Shown: positions 47,100-58,416, numbered from the stretch's first letter. The stretch: DNA of 64,000 nt from Chrysopilus asiliformis (GCA_964034945.1 OZ035962.1:82295942-82359941), one strand, 5' to 3'. Numbers and translations are program-made. The notes: generated by a model not told the origin, from the sequence alone.

Positions 47100-47462
47100 G
47101 TTGATCCTATCGCAACTATCGCGAGCATTTGGCCCAAATCCTATTTCGGTTTGGCTTTTGTTTGTACGTTATTTTCGTATTAGCAGAGTGTCATATTCTA
47201 AGTACATATGCGATCCCTATGTGCGTGAAGTTCTATATAGCGGATCCGTGTCGGGATTAGCTGGTTGGCGTATTGTCGGTATTTTTAGATAGTCAACTAT
47301 TGGACGTAGACCGTAAGTAGCGGCGGCGGTTGGTAAGTTCTTTCGCGAGTAGTAGTAGTGGACAACGTCACAAACTAAGTGTCGGTGGCTTTTTGGGGCA
47401 GAGAGAAATATATATATATATTAATTAAATTAAAGTGGAAGACAAATGGTGTCAGAAGTCGG
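47100..47462 (+). mobile_element. orphan LTR end with tRNA-Leu-type primer-binding site
   Basis: TGGTGTCAGAAGTCGG at 47447-47462 matches the primer-binding site complementary to the 3' end of insect tRNA-Leu (TGGTGTCAGAAGTGGG) with one mismatch. It sits two bases after a CA that would close an LTR (47443-47444). The preceding 300 bases, with a TATATAGCGG motif at about 47236, look like an LTR, but the 5' edge is not defined. No gag-pol reading frame follows and no second LTR was found, so this is a remnant. Confidence 0.45.
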
Positions 47463-49264
47463 TGGCAAGGTCCTTTTAAGAATTGAGTGATGGATGCTAA
47501 GTGCTATAATTAAAGGCCAAAAATGTGTTAAGTTATTATTTGGGGTTGGAAATACGGTTTTTTAAAGTCCTGTGGTATACTGTTTAATTTTTGGGGATAA
47601 TTTTTGGTTTTTATACAACTGCGAGTTCCGATATTCACACAAATTAATCAATGATTGAGTGAACTTAGTGACCGAAATTAATTCCCAGGATACTATCAAA
47701 AAGAGTTTCATCAACCGTAATCAATGGAGAATCGTGACTCCTCATCGAGGTAAAACAATTTGCTATAAAATTCAAACCATTCAGAAATAAATCAAAAGAA
47801 TTAAGCAAAATAATAATACATAAGTAGTAACTAATACAGTTAAAGTGGAGTAGATTTTTTTAACATATATATAGGTTTTTTTTGTTGGTATTTCTTATTG
47901 TTTCAAAGAAATCATTACTTCTTCGACACCATTGGACGCAACATAAGCCGATTATTTTTTTTCCCCTGTATTGTCTGATGGTTCAATAATCTTCCTTAAG
48001 AGGATCCCTTTTATACTTAAATTCCTTAGTATATGTATGAGGAAAAAAAATCTAAGGGATCAGTCCTTTGGACAATATAATCGCAACAGACAACGAAACT
48101 AGAATCGATCGAAGGGTATGCAGATTTTGGATCGTATATGATGTGACCACAACCGCTTAATTTTCTCAAAGATTAGTCGTGATGAGTACGAAACTTTTGT
48201 TCCGCATTATCCCATAGTTCCGGAATTTCCATAATACAAATTCGTGGCAGGCGAACGGAAATGAGGCTGGACAATCGAAAAACCCAAAGTTAACCCAATG
48301 ACTATTTTAATTTATTTGAAAGACGAAAGATTTTGGGGGTGGTTTTATTTAACTTTTAAAAGGGTTGGTTTTCTCAATTTCCACTTTTGTCCGGTGAATT
48401 CTTTTGTACCGCCATCATCGGGTCAAAAGGAAAACATCCACTAAGTAAATATTTGAATAACTTATATATAGGCATACATATTTCTCTGTGGCGTCCTTTT
48501 ATGTACACAAAAGGGTTCTTTAGTTGAAGTTTTTCCGCGAATTTTCATTACTCCTAATGGTGGAATATGTTTACAATGATATGTTTTTGAACTTGGTATA
48601 AACAAATTAAACAAATACAAATTTGAGGCTTTTAATTAAAATTGTTATTTAATTAGTAAATTATCATATTTTCTTTATTTATTTAATGTTATTTATGGTG
48701 TAAGAATTGGTAACACTAATTTGGAAAATCACAGCTGTTTTCTATAACTCATAATTTTGCGGTTTTTAAAAACTCTTCATGAAATTAAATCATTAAATTC
48801 TATTTTAGAAAATTATTGGAAAGACTTACGTGGAATTGTCAGATTAAAATAATAAGTAGTACGACGGTGATACTAAACTTATGATGATATAAAAAGTCAA
48901 GAGCGAGGAGCATCCGAAAATCTGAAAATTAGTGGGACAATCATATTTGAAATCAATTAATTTATGATGTTGTTTCTTTTAATTTCAATATTTTTTGAGA
49001 TTTCCTCATGCCAACAAATCCGAAGTCTGTGTAAAACGTCTGCTTTGTTGGAAAGTATATCTTAATTGCGAATAAAAAGATTTACATAAAAAGAAATATG
49101 CTTTTTACTCCATTTATCGCCCTTGATTGGGCATTAGGAAAAGATTTGTTCTCCAATTTTAAAAGCGCTCAAATCGCGATTAAAAGTTCAATTAAATTCT
49201 TAATCCGATTAAAAAGTGTATGACTTTTTCCACAAATTCAGAATCAAAAATTAAATTTAAGAAA
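47463..49264. other. AT-rich sequence, possibly LTR-element remnant at the left
   Basis: No coding region. The 27-base word TGTTAAGTTATTATTTGGGG plus TTGGAAA (47526-47552) recurs at 50115-50141, hinting at a shared mobile source. Confidence 0.45.
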
Positions 49265-50067
49265 AACTGCTATTGTCAGGGCCAATCGTTAAATACTCTA
49301 TATGATGACAGATAAAATGGGCAAGAAGAAGGAGTGGTCCGATTGGATTTTTATATATGAGTTATGTAAAAGTATGCGAGAGATAGGAATGAGTGGTTCC
49401 ATTGGATTTTAATGGAGGTAAGAGTAATGTGAAATCATATTACAAATACGTTTTTTCTTCATATTTAGGTTGATATGACTCACCGTTTTCGAGAAAATTG
49501 TAAAAAACGGTTTCGTTTGTATGGGGAAGCGGGGGAAGGAATGGTCTGATTTTGCCCATTCAAGAATTCAGCCTTTCCATTTACGAGAAACGCAAATACA
49601 CAAAATTTCAAGTCTGTAGCTCAATTCTTTCGAAAGTTATTGTGTTCACGGACAGCCCGATGAACAGATGGACAGACAGACAGACGGACGGACATGCGGG
49701 AATCAAAATTTTTTGTCATCAACACGTTGGCTACCATGTGAGTCACCGGTGTACACACACTATTGTCATTACCGTCAGTTTCTCAAGTTCCATGGTTGGG
49801 TCCAGTCGCTCGTGCGGTACAAAGGGGGTTTTTTTTGTGGAGCATGGAGTTCGTTTTTGTCTGTATTGATCTTGTGTTCACTGGTGACTCACCAAGTACA
49901 GAAATGATTTTTGCGTTTTTTCCCAGTAGCGGAGTAAGCGTTTTTTTGGCTGGTAGCCAACGTGTTAAACACACTGGTGTAGCTTTTTTGTTAGTTCTAC
50001 GATTGGTTCGCTGCGTAACAAACGGTATACTTAATGTAATATACTTTTATATGATTCTCATTCCTTC
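49265..50067 (-). mobile_element. H3, copy interrupted by a TTAA MITE
   Basis: The stem-loop end is worn, then GCCAATCG, CTCTATATGATGACAG (49300-49315), the H3 body, a (GACA)n tract (49671-49685) and AAACGGTATACTTAATG at the outer end. The MITE at 49723-49964 splits it. Frames across the junction are chimeric. Confidence 0.75.
49723..49964. mobile_element. piggyBac-like MITE, TTAA-type
   Basis: Perfect inverted ends CACGTTGGCTACC and GGTAGCCAACGTG. The right flank is TTAA (49965-49968) and the left flank TCAA (49719-49722), one substitution away. A second inverted pair, GAGTCACCGGTG/CACTGGTGACTC, lies inside. It sits where other H copies read straight through to TAAACACACTGGTG. The ends resemble the MITE at 1179-1438 (CAC...TACC start). 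Confidence 0.8.
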
Positions 50068-50270
50068 TTACAACTTTTAGGGATTGAGATATGAGCACAT
50101 TATGGACAAAAATCTGTTAAGTTATTATTTGGGGTTGGAAAAATGGAAGTTCTTATACAGGCAAAATCAGACCACTCCTTTTCCCCTCCCACTTACAAAC
50201 GAAATAGTTTTGTACGATTTTCTCGAAAACGGTCCATCGTATCGAAAAATTTATAAACACGAAATGTGTA

Positions 50271-51916
50271 CACGGACAAAAATCCGCATAGTAATTGTTC
50301 CTATAAAATATGGGAAAGCGATTATAGGAGTCATTGCACCATTTTGTAGCAAAGGCTTCCATAAATATTGGAACTAGTCCTAGTTTTCGTGGAATCATTA
50401 ATATGTATCTAGGGCTGAGAGAAGAATGGACACATTCCAACAAAAGTAACAGACGTTCCTAGTTTTCACCGGAGCCATTCCTAAACTGAGATGGAATCAA
50501 TGCTATATTGTGGTATAGAATCGTTCCCACTGTTTTTAGAAGTGACTTTAATATTATGTAGGACTTAGTCCTACAAAAAAAATGGAATGAATCCTAAATG
50601 TTCGCGGACTCATTCCTATGCAAATAGGACTCAGCGAATATAATAATTCAAGCCGATTTTTTTCTTCGATTATAATTCGCACGTGGTTTGCGAGCTCGGG
50701 ATTTATATAGCTTGGACCTGCCTAGTGCCACACTGCAAAGGAGCCTCTACACGTTCAATGTTACTTGACAAGTATTATTGTTGAACATTTTCGTCAAGTA
50801 ATAATGATAGAAATTGCTTGCAAACGTAAAGGGAGAACTCCAATTGAGCAGAGGCAGAAGCAGTAGCAGTGTCAGAAGCAGAATCTGCTTTCTGTCCCAC
50901 AATGAAATTTGAATTCTGACGAAAATAGCAGAAACCTGTCAAAACGTTGTACGTATTTATATCCGCGGCATGATTTGTCGTATAATATTTTGTTCTTTTC
51001 TAAGTCTTCAATTAATTTCTCCTCCATTTCAAGTATTACAAATATTTATTTCCGTCCATATATGCAAAAAATATCAACAACGATTTGTGAGGTTAAATTG
51101 AAAGCAGAAATTTAGAGATTAGAGCTAAAATGTGTTTCTGCTTCTGCCGCTGCCTCTGCTGCTGCTTTATTGGAGCTCAACACATAAGACGCTATGTGTT
51201 CTAAAGTTCTGCCCAATTGGAGTTCTCGCTTAACATAGAAAAGCATCCAAACGATCAATGTTACTTAAAACATGAGTCATTCAAGTAAAAGTGTTAAGTA
51301 ACATTGAACGTGTGGAGGCGCCTTAACACTTGTGTCGGAAATTTTTTTTAATTACAGGGCATTTTTTTACTCGAGCTATTTACATAATATCTTGCATATT
51401 TTCAAGCTCCCGGACTTCCCTATCTCGAATATTCGATAACTCGATTTTTTGTATGTCCCCTTTAGATTGGACAGGATCCAATAAAAAAAAGTCTCCAGTT
51501 CCATTCGGATAGGACTTGGTGCTATAATTATAGGAACGAATCCTAGTACAAATTAGAATGTCTCGAATATATATAGGAGAGAATCCAATAATCAATGGAG
51601 ACATTACAACATTTTATAGGATTGAGTCCTTTACAAAAGGTAATGTCGCCCTATTTTATGTCGTAACCAGTTTAACATATATAGTAATCTCTCCCATGGA
51701 ACACGTTGCAGTCTTTGCCATAATTTTGGGAATGGTTACACAAAAAAAAAAGAATACGACCACTTTTTTGTTGGAATGTGTCCGAAAAAATTTGGGAGCT
51801 GTTACAACTTTTTTATAGGAATAACTACCATATTTGGCCACTATGCCGCTTTTCCCATAAATATGGGACTGGAGCATGCGATTTTGGTGGAACGGTTCCC
51901 ATATGTTTTTTCCGTG
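50271..51916. mobile_element. foldback-like element built of repeated short palindromes
   Basis: Ends CACGGACAAAAAT and, inverted at the right, CACGGAAAAAACAT, with TA on both sides (50269-50270 and 51917-51918). The interior is a loose array of short pseudo-palindromes such as AGGACTTAGTCCT, GGAATGAATCC, GGACTCATTCC and AGGATTGAGTCCT, at roughly 40-60 base intervals on both sides of the nested MITE at 50738-51324. No coding domain; the frame at 51558-51818 is a by-product. Confidence 0.7.
50738..51324. mobile_element. MITE nested in the foldback-like element
   Basis: The left end is AAGGAGCCTCTACACGTTCA and the right end inverted is AAGGCGCCTCCACACGTTCA. The match continues through ATGTTACTT. 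Inside is a second inverted pair: GAGAACTCCAATTG near 50833 and CAATTGGAGTTCTC near 51213, with AGCAGAGGCAG/CTGCCTCTGCT just inside. This could be another MITE nested within it. Confidence 0.78.
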
Positions 51917-51978
51917 TATAGAATATGATATTACATAGCCGTCCGATACGTCAATTGTAACTTTTCTTATATTTAAAA

Positions 51979-52389
51979 ATTATTTTTCATACTTTTATTA
52001 GCCTTTTTTTGCAGTGAACATCACTTCCTGGTGTTTTTTTTCGAGTTCTTGGAATATCGTCAACTATTTAAATAATAAAGTAACGAAATAATGTAAAAAC
52101 ATTTCCCTAATAAAGTAAATCTCTCAGATGTCTCTAAATTTTGTAGGTTGTCGCAACAAATATAACACAACACTCGTTAAAAATTTAAAACTCAGTCGGA
52201 TATAAAAGTCATTTTATTGATCCAGTTCTTATTACAGCAACGATACCGTTATGACTTTACCCAACGTATTACAGATAGAAAAACTCAAATCATGTGGACT
52301 TTTCTTAAGCGAAAATGTATGGGCACCAGCTCTTCTCAAATTCACCAAATTTAGCAAGTTTATAAGATTTACCTGCGTAAATTTCAGCT
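51979..52389. other. intergenic sequence
   Basis: Nothing recognised; it may include the 3' UTR of the exon at 52390-52621. Confidence 0.4.
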
Positions 52390-52621
52390 TATGGTGGATA
52401 TAATTCATACACGATAAGGTCCTTTCCGAAAGGAATATGCTTATGGACTATAATTTTTGGCTTTAGCTCGTTAAGGAGTACCTTTTGGATCAAATAGTTA
52501 TTTCGGTACATCATTGCGACCCCAGTAAAAGCTACGCAAATAGCCTGTAAATAAAACTTTTTATTGGATTCCTGTGGACATTCTTCTGATGGACGGTTGT
52601 CATGTGGTGCCGACGTGAAAT
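52390..52621 (-). CDS. possible terminal exon of an unrecognised gene
   Basis: On the minus strand an open frame of 77 codons ends at TAA (52390-52392). It reads FTSAPHDNRPSEECPQESNK, then FYLQAICVAFTGVAMMYRNN, LIQKVLLNELKPKIIVHKHI and PFGKDLIVYELYPP-stop. A pyrimidine-rich stretch (TTTTCCTTATTTTTATATTA) followed by AG at 52622-52623 offers an acceptor, with the exon starting in phase 1. A second possible acceptor (TTTTATTTACAG) lies within the frame at about 52547-52558. The balanced amino-acid composition, unlike the Lys/Asn/Phe bias of random frames here, suggests real coding. I do not recognise the family, and I found no upstream exon between here and 54240. It could also be a relic. Confidence 0.4.
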
Positions 52622-54247
52622 CTGTTTCTTTATCATAATATAAAAATAAGGAAAATGGTCAAGGAGCAGAGTTGGGGAATTTGACCAGAATCAGGACACA
52701 ATTAAAGTTAGTTGTGTACGTGAAATTGTGATGCCGAAGTGACATTTTGATCGGGAAACTTCGATTTTTTCGTTTTATCTGTCCACATTTACACATTTGA
52801 TCGAGGACGAGTTTTATTTTTGGGACTTTTATGGGAAAACTTTTACAATGTAGATGGATTTTTTTGTTGCTAATAGTTGACCAAATGAACGGAGCTAAGG
52901 TTAAGTGAATATAAAAGTGAAGCCATTAACAGAATCTTTATTTTTATTTCCAACATTACGAGTATTTGTAATTACATGTGATCAGCTAAAAGTAGGGCTA
53001 AAGAAATCTCACTTTGGTTGTTGTCCTCTGCGATCCAATAGTTTTTTTTTGCACAGGGAAGCAGAAGATTCCTTAAGAGGTAGTTTCGGAATCATCCCTA
53101 AAGGAAGTAAGGATAGTATCGCATATCGGAGGGTCGTTAATTTCCGAAATTAATGAAAGAATATCAGTCAAGTAAATGGCCTATTAATTTGTTTGGTGGG
53201 TGGACGCCCAGACGAAAAACATTGCCTCAATTTAAACAGAATGGATGATTCGGGTTTCTTTAGAGAACATTCGACTTTAAGGAGAATCTTACCCCACTTA
53301 GCTAAATGACATTTCCGTTTGAAATCTGATCAGAAAACTAATCTGCCCTTCAGTTTGTTTGTCATCTTTTAGACATTTTTGTTGGCGTGGAAAATTATGG
53401 ATTTTACCTAAAAAATTCACTTTAAACGTAAGAAATATGAAAATTCGGTTAAGATTCTTATAATTAGTTGTTTTAAGCTTAAGTGAATTGTTTTGATAAT
53501 AAATCATGAGAAAATAGAGAACTGAAACGACAGACAGCCAATTAGTTTCATTCTAATGGATACGTCCAGTGCTAAATTGAAAATGAAAGATTTGAAACGA
53601 TTTCTCACCTTGAAAGTTGAGTTTAGCAAATCCTTTTTTTGTATTTTTCACAAACGTAAAAATCATTTATTACCTTTATTGTCCTGCAGACGACATTAAC
53701 GTACCTTTGAATTGAAGTGAATGGCTGTTTTGACTTTTTGCTCCATTCTATTGAAATTTAAATTTACGCTTTAGGAAAATGCCATTAGATTTTGAGCCAT
53801 TCAAGTTTGTCGTGAAAAACATTCGGTGCTTAATAAACAGGAATCATTTTTCAGTTGAAATCGATTTCTCAGTTTTCTTTTTAAATTAATCTAAATATTG
53901 ATTTAGTTGGGTCACAATTTAAGGCCCCGCGAAACATCCAAAAAAATCCTTAATTTTTCTCCGCGTGAGACCAAAATTTGAAACCTTGAAAATCGGAAAA
54001 CCTTTTCTAGGGGACCAATTTTGATCCTTTGCGGAAATATCTTTCCCTGGTTTTGCTTGTAACAGTGTCGCACCCGAAAAAAATTTTTTTTTTCAAAAAA
54101 TTTAGTTTGGCATGCAGGATCAAGATTTCTCCCTTTTTGTGAATTTTTGTACGAAAGAGGAAAAAATTCTCGTTTCACTTTTTCATGGGATTTTTTTTAC
54201 TATGATTGCGAATATGCAAAGGATAAAAGTTTCATTAACTGAGAAAT
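52622..54247. other. low-copy AT-rich sequence
   Basis: It would hold upstream exons and the promoter if the exon at 52390-52621 is real; none could be identified. Frames at 52905-53153 (plus) and 53912-54178 (minus) show no domain. Confidence 0.4.
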
Positions 54248-54810
54248 AGTTTAATGTCACAAAATATCCAGCTATGTGTAAACTTAAATTGAACGTTGCC
54301 AAAACTAAATATATGGTTATAGGTGAGGAAAAAGAACTAAGTTTGGATATAAATGGAGAGACTGTTGAGAAAGTACACAAACACAAATATCTGGGAGTAA
54401 TTATTGATGACAAACTGAAATTTGATGAAAATTTTGATTATGTTTGTAAAAAAATGGCAGCAAAAATAAGTTTCTTGAAGAGACAGAGAAAGAAATTAGA
54501 TATTGATACTGCGCTCTTGTTATATAAAAGCTTGATAGCCCCATATCTTTATTATTGTAGCACTGAAAATGCAAAAACTACAAAATAGAGCTTTAAGGTT
54601 CATATTGAGAGCTGACAGATCGTCGGCCGCCAATTTAAGTGTCGTATGTAGCTTTTGATAGTTTTGAGTAAATTGAGTTTGAAGTTTGAACTTTTATAAC
54701 TTTTTTTACAGCGGTGGGATTCTTTTCAAAATTAAACACGTAACAAAACTAATATTTTTATGCTTATTTTTAAATTCAGGAGTTCATACTTCATCGCGGT
54801 AAAAATATAT

Positions 54811-55298
54811 TGAGGGTATTCACAATCCTCTTCGGTATTCGGTATTCGGTATTTTCGGTAATATTAAAAGACTGAAAATATTCTGCTGTGAACATCCCAC
54901 AGCACAGATTTGAGAACAGCGCTTTTATTTGATACGTGACCAAATCATGAACTGCGAATTTGATTGTAAAATATATCACATACCTTTAAATCCATGTTTG
55001 ATGTATTCTTTTGAATTTCTATTGTGGCAACGGCTATCAAAATTGAAAAAAATTGCAGTCCGATGAGATAACCAGCGAAAAAATTTGACAACTAAAAACA
55101 TTAGCCACTCGCGGTTTATTCTTGATACCGAATACCGAGGCTGAAAAACACGACTCGAGGCATGTATACAATTACCCAATCCGGTAATTCATTTTTACAT
55201 GAACCAAGTTACCGTATCGGTAAAAATCTGTTAAATTTGACTGAATTACCGAGCGGTAAATTTACCCGCATTTTAAAAGAGGACTGTGAATTCCCTCA
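54811..55298. mobile_element. MITE nested in the CATACGAC element
   Basis: The left end is TGAGGGTATTCACAATCCTC and the right end inverted is TGAGGGAATTCACAGTCCTC, followed by TT. Internal CGGTATTCGGTATT and TTACCGAGCGGTAAATTTAC repeats. 488 bp, non-coding. Confidence 0.75.
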
Positions 55299-55931
55299 TT
55301 GTAAGTTTTGTTCAGAACACAAATGTCGTATGTAGGAAATTCGCACTTTTTTGTATTTTAAATGCCTACATACGACATTTGAGTTCTGAAATTGTTACAT
55401 ACGACATTTAAAAACTAAATGTTTGGAAAATGCATAATGTCGATAAGCGTACAGACATTTAATTTTAAACGCCCTCAGACATTTAATTTTAAAAACATTT
55501 AAAGAAAACTAGTAAAACAATTTTTTTTAGAAAAATATGTATTTAATTTCAGTCTTTTAAAAAGAAAAACATAACGAAAAAATCGATTCAATCGAGTGAA
55601 CATAAAAGCTAACAAAAAATAAACTTAATGTCTTCAGTAATAAAACTTAAATATTATTTTCTTGGTACTTAGATGAATACTTTATCGGTTTGTCCTTTGA
55701 ACTTTTAACAGTCTATATATATTTATTTTAAAATGGGATTGGTGCTCCAGATTCTTCATCTATGTTATTTTTAAAATAGTTGTAAATCTTTCTCTCACTT
55801 ATTCCCAACGTTTTTAAAAAAAAAAAATTGCATGTGTGAAAACATTTGTTACGAACTTGTAGATTATAATGGAATGATTTTTTTTCTTTTTGTTTTCGTT
55901 GTCTCCAGCTTTCGGTCGTCGGTTAAGACAC

Positions 55932-56594
55932 TCAACTTTTTTTATAAACGTTCCAAAAAAAAACCTTTTTGCCCTGATCATCTAGATTCCAAAATTTCGT
56001 ATGGACCTCCAATCTATCGGCTTCGCTGAAGTTCTTTTTGCATTGGTAAAAACACTTATCAGGGCACGAAGGGCCTACCTTTTTGGCAGAAACCCTGTTT
56101 CCATTAGACCCTATGTCGGATCGGCCATGTTCACGCAATTTCTTCTTTATGTTGCTTTTCCTCTGTTTCCGTTTTCTAGTTGGCGTGGACGATGACAAAC
56201 TGCTTTCGCTCGCTATAATATCACAACATATTAAGATCAATTAAGATGCATAAACAAACAAAATTACAAATATTTTCGGGCAAATCTCGCTCATCTGCTT
56301 CCAAATCGACGTTTCCAGAAGTACTAGGAGCTAAATTTTTGGCTGAACCGAGAGTTATATTTTTTTGAGGAATTAGTATCCGAACTAGTTGTGGGACTAA
56401 TATTTTGCGAAAAATTGTTATAAAAACTCATTAATACTGCAGGAGAGTAATGGGGACCAATACTATCATCATCAGAAGAAGAGTCTATTGTGATCAAAGT
56501 ATATTTAAAGAAAATAACTAAATGAACTAATATTAGACGACTCACCTCTCTGACTGGAACTGATGCTTGCGTGACCTAAAATCTCCTCGCTCAT
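55932..56594 (-). pseudogene. three-exon transposon ORF, N-terminal part
   Basis: Minus strand: exon 1 56594-56546 (MSEEILGHASISSSQR), donor GTGAGT; exon 2 56484-56268 after acceptor CACAATAG (DSSSDDDSIGPHYSP...); donor GTAATT; exon 3 56212-55932 after acceptor ATTATAG. Exon 3 reads SESSLSSSTPTRKRKQRKSN, KKLREHGRSDIGSNGN, KKVGPSCPDKCFYQC and HTKFWNLDDQGKKVFFW, then stops. The intron phases agree across both junctions, although exon 2 carries one frameshift in an A-run near 56365. The signature (basic linker, K-L-R..G, then C-x-x-x-C..C before a 'FW.L.D...' motif) is common to N-termini of uncharacterised insect and hydra proteins, probably transposon-encoded; I cannot name the superfamily. 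The catalytic part is absent, so it is a relic. Confidence 0.6.
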
Positions 56595-57420
56595 TCTGTC
56601 AAGAAATATTATTTTTACTTACTGCTCTAAAGTAGGCAATAATTGCGGAGAAGGTGACGAACCCATGTCTCTCTCCTTCGGCGACCAAAAGTTCACTGAA
56701 TATTTTCCATGGGCGCTGTACGTTTTTCTATGATACATACGACACTTATTTTTGAAACGAAAATTATTTAAATGTCGTATGTATCAGATGTCATGCTACA
56801 TACGACATTTAAAAAATAAAGCGATTATTATTGAATTTTGTATGGAAATTCGTCATATGTAACGTTTTGGAGCTACATACGACATTTATTTCCCGAATCT
56901 CGTGAAAAAGTGCTACATACGACAAACCGATGGCTCTGGATCTCGGAAACTATTTGAGATATTTAAAAACGGATTGCACCAAATGAAAGAGCAGCCTTGA
57001 AAACCCCAGGAACTGGTTCTAACTCAAAACCCCAAAAATCCTACATACGACACTTAAATTCTCAGACGACGAGATATAGAAGTATTGAATCTATGTTAAA
57101 CGAAGCACAACTCCTTGACGTAAAACAAAGAATTTATTACAATGTGATCGTCTTATTGCTGAAAGCCAAATACAACATGCTGCCGAAATATTTGTGTCGT
57201 AGTCTTCAGACCGTGCAAGAAGTCCAAAATTATAATTTGAGGAGTAACAATTTATATCGTCTTCCATCAAGAACGTCTGGTTATAGTCAAAACTGCCAGA
57301 TGTATAATGGTGTCAAAATATTAAACGAATTCATAAAGTGCAATAATAGTGTTGAAAGTGACATAAAAAAACTGAAAAATGATGTTATAAATCATGTAAA
57401 AATTAAGTTTAGTTCACATT

Positions 57421-57973
57421 GAAATGCACAGAGCCCAGGTTTCAATGGCTCGAAAATATCCAAAGAAAGAATGCTTAACATTTTTTTCCAAACAGTAAAG
57501 CAACCATATTGTAAATCAACAATTTAGAGAAACTTAGATTTAGTTACAAGAGCTGACGAATTCTTAATTGAGGTGTTAAAAGCTAGAGTGGACCAAGCCA
57601 CATAATCGAGTTTTTGAAGCTTTTCCACTCTGTACTATTATTGACTGAAAATTTTTGGAAAAAAAAAATCTGTGGACTTTATTTCTCAATGTTGAAACGT
57701 TTTTTGGTGCATCCAAACAAATTATTTATCGATAACGCCTCAATTTATTTATCGATTATAGTATTTTCCAACCGTTTTCGCTGGCGCACTTCCTAGCGAG
57801 CTGTACATACCATGCCTATATTATAATGGAATAGGTTTGAATGAAAAACGTGAATGGAAAATCTCGTTTTCTAACATAATGAAAATTTTTCCAACCCTCT
57901 TTCCACCACTGAACCGTTAAGGAAAACTTTTTAGGTATGATAACACTTAAAAAAGCAATTCCCTAATTTTTAA
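57421..57973. other. AT-rich intergenic sequence
   Basis: It probably includes the 3' UTR of the LINE fragment at the left. No gene recognised. Confidence 0.45.
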
Positions 57974-58416
57974 TTTCCTCTGCGAAAGAGGGAAAGTTTT
58001 GTATTCATGAGGAAGACCGTCTCGAGAACGAGGGCAGATAGAAACTTTCTACGAAATTCCTTTCAGGAAAAATTTCGAGGATGTCCGTGCATCTGTCTGT
58101 CGGTCTGGCCGTTGTACGTATCTTAAATAACTCGATAACGCGTTGAGCTAGCGACTTGAAATTTGTTTTTGAATGAGTTTTCCGAAAAACGTAGTTTTCA
58201 ATCAGCTTTTAGGAAAAAATGAATATAAAAAAATTTGAAGGACATAAAATTTTCTGCATTTTTTACTTTAATGATTTCTGCGCATCTTTAGACGTTATCG
58301 AAATATTTGAAAAAAAAAATATTTTTGAAGTAAAAGATGCACAGAAATCGTTAAAGCAAAAAAAAAATCCAAAACTAAATATTGCAGAGGAAATTTTTGT
58401 GTTAATCACAACTGAT
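57974..58416 (+). mobile_element. DINE-like Helentron repeat, family H4, complete copy
   Basis: The 5' subterminal repeat TTTCCTCTGC is at 57974-57983, then TGTATTCATGA (as in H1), a GTCTGTCGGTCTGG tract (58095-58108) and GAGCTAGCGACTTGAAATTT. The 3' subterminal repeat GCAGAGGAAA is at 58384-58393, then the stem-loop TTGTG-TTAAT-CACAA and the terminus CTGAT (58412-58416). The frame at 58219-58482 is fortuitous. Confidence 0.82.

Larger units (their letters stand above)
50125..51978 (+). mobile_element. H3, partial copy interrupted by a foldback-like element
   Basis: The left part carries the GCAAAATCAGACCACTCC, TTTCTCGAAAACGG and AAATTTATAAA blocks of the H3 body. It is interrupted at 50271 and resumes at 51917 with TAGAATATGATATTACATAG, ending AATTGTAACTTTTCTTAT. 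The GTCY half is missing. The uninterrupted equivalent is at 45545-45600. Confidence 0.65.
54632..57060 (-). mobile_element. unclassified DNA transposon with CATACGACATTT repeats
   Basis: Perfect 20-base terminal inverted repeats AATTTAAGTGTCGTATGTAG (54632-54651 and inverse at 57041-57060). Inside, the same word family (CTACATACGACATTT or inverse) occurs at least eight times, near 55325, 55365, 55394, 56735, 56772, 56800, 56874 and 56917, in both orientations. This arrangement suggests transposase binding sites. It carries a spliced ORF (55932-56594) and a nested MITE (54811-55298). The target duplication is unclear: CAGA occurs before the left end and again at 57063-57066. No DDE domain remains. 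Confidence 0.75.
54248..57420 (+). pseudogene. non-LTR retrotransposon (LINE) RT C-terminus, split by an insertion
   Basis: The left part, 54248-54619, reads LKLNVAKTKYMVIG, VHKHKYLGVIIDDKLKFDEN, AAKISFLKRQRKK and LIAPYLYYCST. A frameshift follows (about 54563), and then MQKLQNRALRFILRADR. The right part, 57063-57420, continues TTRYRSIESMLNEAQLLDVK, LPKYLCRSLQTVQEVQ, NYNLRSNNLYRLPSR and ends at a TGA. These are the thumb and connection region and tail of a jockey/CR1/Nimb-like reverse transcriptase. The catalytic palm motifs are absent, consistent with 5' truncation on insertion. About 2.4 kb of a DNA transposon (54620-57062) separates the halves, and the conceptual protein reads on across it. 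Confidence 0.85.

Noticed and set aside
49552..50080. Plus frames of 79-105 codons
   Set aside because: They cross from an H3 repeat into a TTAA MITE and back; chimeric and non-coding.
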